Positions 59,291 to 64,000 of a stretch of DNA of 64,000 bases are shown here, one piece after another (within the stretch, counting starts at the first letter, position 1; every line of letters starts with the position of its first letter). This DNA comes from Candidatus Methanosuratincola subterraneus (GTDB lineage: Archaea > Thermoproteota > Methanomethylicia > Methanomethylicales > Methanomethylicaceae): positions 248,001-312,000 of the forward strand of contig RXGA01000001.1 in assembly GCA_004028775.1 (NCBI GenBank), in the 5' to 3' direction. The notes beneath the pieces were generated by a model. That model made no database searches. It worked only from the letters and a program-made list of their open reading frames with translations, and was not told the origin of the DNA. The translations under genes and the position numbers were made by a program.

Positions 59291-59304
59291 CCAAATATTT
59301 AAAC
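59291..59304 (-). promoter_or_regulatory. Box A of the riboswitch-antiporter transcript
   Basis: GTTTAAATATTTGG on the minus strand predicts initiation about 25 bases later, at the 5' edge of the fluoride aptamer. Confidence 0.5.
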
Positions 59305-59359
59305 ATTCTGAGGGGGGCTGCTTGCACTCTCCACTTCCAGTTGCGCTGCCATCCGCCAA

Positions 59360-60577
59360 TCAGTCGTGCCTGAGGGCGACTACGGGGTCCATCTTCGACG
59401 CGCGCCTGGCAGGGTAGAACCCGGCGAGCAGCGCGACCGCTATTGCGAACAAGAGCACAAGGGCTGCTATATCCGGCCTTATTATCGGGGTGTAAGAGAA
59501 TGACTGAGCGGATCCGAAAGACCCTGCTGTCCTGCTGATTCCCGCGGAAAGGAGGATGGGTATCACGTAAGATATGCCGGATCCTACCAATATCCCGAGG
59601 ACGCCTCCGATCACTCCCATCACGGTCGCTTCGGACAGGAATATGAGGAGCACGTCGTTGTTGGTGAAGCCCAGCGCCTTGAGCACCCCTATCTCGCGCG
59701 TCCGCTCTATCACGGATACGAACATTATGTTCATTATCCCAAGCCCTGCCACGAACAGGGAGATCGCAGCGATCGCCCCGAGCAGGACTGTGAGCTGACC
59801 CGTGATCGTTGACACGATCTGCGTGATCTGCTTGACGGTGAGTATGCTGAGCCTGGTCCCGTAGATCGCCTTGACATTCTCGACGACGTAATCGACAGAG
59901 TCCACGTCCACCGTCTTGACGAAGAGGGCGTTGTAGCTGCTCCGACCCGTGAGCGCCATCGCGCCCTTCAGCGACATGAAGAGGCTGTCGTCAACCGAGA
60001 CTAGAGCGGACGTGCCGTAGGGCTCTAGGACGCCGACAACCTGGACGGTCTTCCTCACCGGGTTCACAAGCCCGATCTCAACGGTTGCGGACTGCCCCAC
60101 CGCGACCATCGGGTATGTGAGGTCTTGGGGCTGCCTCACGGAGGACCCGACCGTGACCTCGGAGTAGCTCAGAGGCTGGTAAAGCCTCCCCTCAGCGTAC
60201 TTCACGTCGCTTATCAGTATCTCGAACTCTGCGCTGTCGACGCCAACGAGCGTGAAGAGGCGCGACGTACCCCCGCCGTAGACCCTCACCGGAGCAGTCA
60301 CCACCGGCACGACGTACTCGACCCCGGGTATCTGCAGGATCTTGTTGACGTCGGTCTGCGTCAAGACCACCGCGCCCGACGCTGGCCTGATGCTGATCGT
60401 GTTAGGCCCGAGCTTGTTCACCTGGTCGATGATGCTGGACTGTATCCCCTCGGTCTGGGAGACTAGCGCGATCACTGCCGCAGTGCCCACCATTATCCCC
60501 AGTATCGTGAGCGCTGCCCTAAGCTTGCGCTGCCTTATGCCGCGCAGACCCCATTTGAGGATGTCGGAGGATTTCAT
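59360..60577 (-). CDS. ABC exporter permease (MacB/FtsX type)
   Basis: A 405 aa membrane protein with the MacB layout. A first helix (RAALTILGIMVGTAAVIALV) is followed by a 220-residue external domain and then three C-terminal helices (AAISLFVAGLGIMNIMFVSVIERTREIGVLKALGFT is the family hallmark). It works with the ATPase two genes upstream. Its ATG overlaps the stop of the surface-domain gene by 4 bp. It probably exports a peptide, lipid or drug; the substrate is unknown. Confidence 0.9.
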   Translation of the reverse strand: MKSSDILKWGLRGIRQRKLRAALTILGIMVGTAAVIALVSQTEGIQSSIIDQVNKLGPNTISIRPASGAVVLTQTDVNKILQIPGVEYVVPVVTAPVRVYGGGTSRLFTLVGVDSAEFEILISDVKYAEGRLYQPLSYSEVTVGSSVRQPQDLTYPMVAVGQSATVEIGLVNPVRKTVQVVGVLEPYGTSALVSVDDSLFMSLKGAMALTGRSSYNALFVKTVDVDSVDYVVENVKAIYGTRLSILTVKQITQIVSTITGQLTVLLGAIAAISLFVAGLGIMNIMFVSVIERTREIGVLKALGFTNNDVLLIFLSEATVMGVIGGVLGILVGSGISYVIPILLSAGISRTAGSFGSAQSFSYTPIIRPDIAALVLLFAIAVALLAGFYPARRASKMDPVVALRHD

Positions 60578-62367
60578 TGGGCGCTACCACGCTTCCTCCG
60601 CTTCATGTATATGGCAGCGGCCGCGATCGCAACAGCCACTGCGACGAGATACGGCCAATAAGTGCCAAGGAAGGCGGAATACGCGGGCTGGGACGGCTGC
60701 TGCGAACCGTTGTTTGCCTCAGCCACCTTCAGGTTCAGGGGCACCAGGAGGGAGGATGTTTGGATCTGGCCGAGGCTGTCCTTGTAGGTGTACGAGAGGT
60801 TCAGCGTGTAAGCCCCGGATGTGATGTTCTCGCCCACCATGCTCAGGGTGAACGAGGAGGGAACGTCAACCGCAATGTCGCCTATGAATATCCTGTCGCT
60901 CGAGGTGGGCCTGAGTCCGCCGTTCCCAGATGGCGAGAGGATGGCGCTCTTGGCTGGCGCAGATCCGATGTTTATCATCGTGACCGAGACCGAGAATGGC
61001 TTGCCCAGTGTGATGTTCTGCGGGAACGTTGAGGTCTCGAGGACCACGAGGCTCACCTCCCCCTTGACCAGGATCCCGAGCTGCTTAGTCTCCTGCCTGG
61101 ACCTTGAGAGAGAGTCAGTGTAGTAGAGTGAAGTGGAGAGCGATGTGATTGATCCCGATGCCGAGGCCGGGACGTAAACATTCAAATTGACTGCTTTCTC
61201 CTCGCCCGGAGCCATGCTCCCGAGCACCCATGTGCCATCGCTGCCGATGAGCGCGAGCGAAGAAGACGACGACGGGATTGAGATCGACCCGGATGTGGTC
61301 TGCGAGAGCCCGATGCCCAAGACGACCCCGCTCGCCTGCCCAGCGCCCACATTCTTCACCCTCATCTCCAGCGAATTCACCCTGCCTGCCACCAGCTCCT
61401 GCGTGCTGAGCTGGATGCTGAAGCTCGTCGCCTCAGACGGGGCAGGGAGTGCCCTTGTCCCGGCGTACCTAGTCTCCTGCACGTATGTAAAGCCGTCAGT
61501 GTAGGAGAGCTGGACGGGGAAGAGGAAGACAGATCCTGCAGTCGAAGGGAGCGCATACAGCGTGACTGGAATTTCAACAGTCCCGTTCGCGTCTATCGAG
61601 TCGATTATCCACCTCCCCGAACTGTCGTATATGATGAACTGGGAGGATCCTTGGACGGTCCCCGTAGGGGTGGTTGTGAGCGCGGTCAGTATTGAGGATG
61701 TGCCTGCCTGCGAGGCCCCTGCGCTGCTGCCAGGGTACCCCAAAGAGACGGAGATGTTGGTCGCTCCCCTCTTCCCGACATTGTCTATCGCCAAAGTGAG
61801 CGTGTTGTTCTGCCCTGGGTTGATCTCGCCAGGCACGATCCTTGGCACCAGCGTCGCCGAGCCCAGGTCTCTGTTGGAGACGCTGAAGCCGACGGATCTG
61901 GTCACGGATGTGGTCGCGACGGCGCTCTCGTTCCTGTAGCTGATCGTGAAGGAGATCTGGATTATCTGCCCGACTGCAGAGGGGGAGACGTAGACTGTCA
62001 TGTTGAACTGGGACTCCTCCCCAGGCCCTATTGTCGAGAGGTTGTACCTGCCGTCCCCTCCGACGATCATGAGCAGGTTCCCTCCGGTGAGCGAGGTCCC
62101 AATGGATGCAGATGCCACCACCTCGTTCGCGGTGTTGTTGCCGGTGTTCGCCACCGTGAATCTTATGGTGTTCTCAGCCCCGGCGACGAGCACCTGCGTG
62201 TCCGACCTGAGCGTGATGTTCACTGCGCCCTCCGCAGGCGGCAAAAGCGGCATCATGATCGCAACCAGCAGGGCGATTGCCAAAGCAGGCTTCAGCCCAT
62301 TCAAACGCGGCACAGCGATTGCACCGCAATATTGTCGATTAAGACATTTATTATGCTTACTTTGCAT
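60574..62367 (-). CDS. Surface-anchored CARDB/S-layer-domain protein of the ABC operon
   Basis: A 597 aa extracytoplasmic protein. It has an N-terminal hydrophobic signal (ALAIALLVAIMMPLLPPAEG) after a basic stretch and four related beta-sandwich repeats, each with a NxGxxxAxxV core (VANTGNNTANEVV, AIDNVGKRGATNISV, VKNVGAGQASGVVL, MINIGSAPAKSAIL). It ends in one membrane helix (YLVAVAVAIAAAAIYM) and an arginine/lysine tail. This is the COG1361 type. Lying between ATPase and permease with overlaps on both sides, it probably serves as the external partner, as MacA does in bacteria. The start at 62367 follows GAGGTCAGG. Confidence 0.8.
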   Translation of the reverse strand: MQSKHNKCLNRQYCGAIAVPRLNGLKPALAIALLVAIMMPLLPPAEGAVNITLRSDTQVLVAGAENTIRFTVANTGNNTANEVVASASIGTSLTGGNLLMIVGGDGRYNLSTIGPGEESQFNMTVYVSPSAVGQIIQISFTISYRNESAVATTSVTRSVGFSVSNRDLGSATLVPRIVPGEINPGQNNTLTLAIDNVGKRGATNISVSLGYPGSSAGASQAGTSSILTALTTTPTGTVQGSSQFIIYDSSGRWIIDSIDANGTVEIPVTLYALPSTAGSVFLFPVQLSYTDGFTYVQETRYAGTRALPAPSEATSFSIQLSTQELVAGRVNSLEMRVKNVGAGQASGVVLGIGLSQTTSGSISIPSSSSSLALIGSDGTWVLGSMAPGEEKAVNLNVYVPASASGSITSLSTSLYYTDSLSRSRQETKQLGILVKGEVSLVVLETSTFPQNITLGKPFSVSVTMINIGSAPAKSAILSPSGNGGLRPTSSDRIFIGDIAVDVPSSFTLSMVGENITSGAYTLNLSYTYKDSLGQIQTSSLLVPLNLKVAEANNGSQQPSQPAYSAFLGTYWPYLVAVAVAIAAAAIYMKRRKRGSAQ

Positions 62368-63040
62368 TCCTGACCTCCTCCCTCTCAATCTTGCCGTCCC
62401 TGAAGAACCATGTCTTGTCACAGTAAGATGTCAACTCCAGGTTGTGCGTGACCATCACAATCGTAACCCCCTTCTCCTCGTTGAGCCTCCTCAGGATCTC
62501 GATTATCTCGTGGCTAGACTTCGAGTCGAGGTTCCCGGTGGGCTCGTCTGCCAGGATTATCTGGGGCTCGTTCGCAAGCGCCCTGGCGATGGCTACCCTC
62601 TGCTGCTGCCCCCCGCTGAGCATCGACGGGCGGTTCCTCTCGAAGCCCTTCAGCCCGACCATCTCTAGTAGCGCATAGGATCGCCGCCGCCTCTCCTCTG
62701 GGGGGACGCCGGCTGCGATGAGCGGCGTCTCGACATTCTCTGCCGCGCTCATGTAAGACAGGAGGTTGAATGTCTGGAAGACGAATCCTAGCTTCCTGTT
62801 CCTAAGCTCCGCGAGCTTCTTGTCGTTGAGCTTCGAGATCTCGACGCCGTCTATCATCATTTTCCCCTTCGTGGGCCTGTCGAGGGCGCCCATGAGGTTC
62901 AAAAGGGTCGACTTTCCGCTGCCTGACGGCCCAACTATCGCGATGTACTCGCCCTTTTTGACGCTGAAGCTGACCCCTCGGAGCGCGGGGTAGTCGATCT
63001 GCCCGAGACGGTACACCTTCCAAAGGTCCTCCGCCACCAT
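62357..63040 (-). CDS. ABC exporter ATPase (MacB/LolD type)
   Basis: Energises the MacB-like exporter. Walker A is GPSGSGKST, the signature is [15 protein letters not shown], and Walker B with the family extension is [12 protein letters not shown], then a conserved H-loop TMVTHN-like VMVTHN. I chose the ATG at 63040 ([13 protein letters not shown]) with GGAAGTC upstream; in-frame ATG and GTG codons up to 63073 are possible. First gene of a three-gene operon with a box A (CCTTATATACTG) at about 63122-63132. Confidence 0.93.
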   Translation of the reverse strand: MVAEDLWKVYRLGQIDYPALRGVSFSVKKGEYIAIVGPSGSGKSTLLNLMGALDRPTKGKMMIDGVEISKLNDKKLAELRNRKLGFVFQTFNLLSYMSAAENVETPLIAAGVPPEERRRRSYALLEMVGLKGFERNRPSMLSGGQQQRVAIARALANEPQIILADEPTGNLDSKSSHEIIEILRRLNEEKGVTIVMVTHNLELTSYCDKTWFFRDGKIEREEVRNAK

Positions 63041-63121
63041 GACTTCCAAAGAACCGGCCCCAGGCATGCGCACAACCGCCTAAACATCTTTTTCCTGTTG
63101 TTGAATAGAACCGCCTCCTTC

Positions 63122-63133
63122 AGTATATAAGGA
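63122..63133 (-). promoter_or_regulatory. Box A of the ABC exporter operon
   Basis: CCTTATATACTG on the minus strand gives transcription start near 63100 and a leader of about 60 nt containing GAAGGAGG. The remaining gap to 63347 is purine-rich on the plus strand; I see no gene there. Confidence 0.45.
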
Positions 63134-63347
63134 ATGCCGTGTGGTGGCTGGAAAAGGCAGCAACGCAGAGGTGCCAGAATGCCAAGGCGATAAAAAGGAA
63201 AGCCGCCATATAGGTGGATTGGCAAGGAAGCAAGACAGGCGAATTGTTTCAAAGGCAAAAAAAGGAAGAGGAAAAAGAAAGATTCTGGCAGAGCAGGCGA
63301 AATTGGAAGGATAAGGATATTATATTGCACGCAAGACCTTCTTAACG

Positions 63348-64000
63348 GTGGTATTTTTGCCCGTAGATGCTGGTAGAGACCACGGAGACGCAAGGGAAGG
63401 GGAAGAAAGAGGCAATCGGATCTGGAAAAATTCATTCGTAGATCATTGCGCTTCGCTCAGCGGAGCCACCAGGCTTGACGGCGACTTCATCTATGTTGCA
63501 CCCTTCGTTGAGACGAAAGGCGAGGTTTCGATAGGGGGAGGATCGAACCTCCAGGACGGGGCAAGGGTCGAAGGGCCTGCCGAGATCGGTTCGCTCGTGA
63601 GCGTGGCGCACAGGGCTGAGGTAATTGCATCCAAGATTGGCGACTTTTCGTTCGTCGGGTTCAACGCCAGGGTCGCGAATTCGGTCGTGAAGCAGGGGTG
63701 CTTCATCGGGCACGGCGCCAGGATAGAGGGGATGGTCCTCGAGGAGGGATCCTACGTCCCGCCGGGCGGGACTGGGCCGGCAGGGGGCGTCGACGAGGCG
63801 CTTACCGCTTTCAAGGAGGAAGTCCTCGAGGTGAATGCAGAGCTCGCGCTCGGATATGTCGACATTTACAGCGATCTGGATGGCAAGGCTGGGATGATCT
63901 CGCCCTCCCCAAAGACAAGCTGGTCTGACCGACCAGCGGTCCCCAAGGCGGATCGTATCGCCATCAGTGGAAGGGCCAGGGTAATAGGGCACGTCGAGTT
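63348..64000 (+). CDS. Gamma-carbonic-anhydrase-like left-handed beta-helix protein (cut by window end)
   Basis: The frame is open from a GTG at 63348 to the last base. After about 40 hydrophilic residues it shows hexapeptide-repeat pattern: YVAPFVETKGEVSIG, GSNLQDGARVEG, IGSLVSVAHRAEVIASKIG, FVGFNARVANSVVKQGCFIG, YVPPGG and a helix ENAELALGYVD-like VNAELALGYVDIY. The order matches Methanosarcina Cam, but of the three zinc histidines only the middle one (VAHRAE) is kept; the others read Glu and Ile. A second set of repeats seems to begin at RIAISGRARVIGHVE. A box A (GATATTATAT) lies near 63316. Confidence 0.65.
   Translation, partial: MVFLPVDAGRDHGDAREGEERGNRIWKNSFVDHCASLSGATRLDGDFIYVAPFVETKGEVSIGGGSNLQDGARVEGPAEIGSLVSVAHRAEVIASKIGDFSFVGFNARVANSVVKQGCFIGHGARIEGMVLEEGSYVPPGGTGPAGGVDEALTAFKEEVLEVNAELALGYVDIYSDLDGKAGMISPSPKTSWSDRPAVPKADRIAISGRARVIGHVE

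Noticed and set aside
60577-61032. Plus-strand frame opposite the ABC surface protein
   Set aside because: Antisense shadow of a gene with overlapping start and stop signals on the minus strand.

Overview
The window is a gene-dense archaeal chromosome segment with both strands used about equally. Genes are preceded by TATA-like box A elements about 25 bp upstream of the likely transcription start, often with very short leaders. Three markers suggest a methanogen of the TACK branch: an ESCRT-III/CdvB cell-division protein (31567-32205), a minimal zinc-ribbon protein resembling the chromatin protein Cren7 (38100-38243), and a protein of the methanogenesis-marker-8/DUF2099 family (47131-48012). 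A Methanomethylicia (Verstraetearchaeota)-type organism fits best. That placement is an inference from gene content; no rRNA is present. A strictly anaerobic class III ribonucleotide reductase, a membrane pyrophosphatase, archaeal FBP aldolase/phosphatase, several Fe-S redox proteins and a bacterial-type DnaK system agree with an anaerobic, not extremely thermophilic archaeon.

Layout. 1-3.6 kb: small hypothetical gene, then nrdD-nrdG. 3.7-9.8 kb: secreted beta-propeller protein, type IV pilin-like protein, secretion ATPase and TadC-type membrane platform. 9.9-16.7 kb: TrmO, thioredoxin-like protein, ZPR1-like protein, a PLP sulfur-amino-acid enzyme, RNase HI, a large surface protein and a FAH-family enzyme. 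16.7-24.5 kb: geranylgeranyl reductase, histidine kinase, TPR protein, YjbQ, creatininase-family hydrolase, and a run of YchF-type GTPase, AIM24-like protein, NUDIX and Hjc-type resolvase. 24.5-31.6 kb: HdrD-like Fe-S protein, grpE-dnaK-dnaJ, and LutA/LutB-like Fe-S proteins. 31.6-38.2 kb: CdvB, DUF47, membrane ArsR-like regulator, PiT phosphate transporter, HD protein, MarC, aminotransferase, Cren7-like zinc ribbon. 38.5-42 kb: Cys-rich protein, ACT protein with phenylacetate-CoA ligase, B12/radical SAM enzyme. 42-45 kb: tandem tyrosine recombinases (one catalytically degenerate), an unknown P-loop NTPase and ThiW under a TPP riboswitch, then AT-rich DNA. 45.4-48.4 kb: winged-helix protein, V4R protein, marker 8, small helical protein. 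48.4-56.7 kb: H+-pyrophosphatase, FBPase-MoaD-flavoprotein operon, TauE/DUF1634, IlvD. 56.7-57.5 kb: decayed CRISPR-associated HEPN gene beside one orphan CRISPR-like repeat. 57.5-59.3 kb: universal stress protein and cation/proton antiporter behind a fluoride riboswitch. 59.4-64 kb: MacB-like ABC exporter operon with an S-layer-domain partner, then a gamma-carbonic-anhydrase-like gene cut by the window edge.

The items most worth following up are the fluoride riboswitch on an antiporter-uspA pair; the TPP riboswitch controlling thiW and an undescribed NTPase; the Cren7-like zinc ribbon; a DnaK whose catalytic phosphate-loop Asp is Ser; the CRISPR relict; the active/degenerate recombinase pair; and a carbonic-anhydrase-like protein lacking two of three zinc ligands. 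No tRNA, rRNA, complete CRISPR array or intact insertion sequence was recognised.
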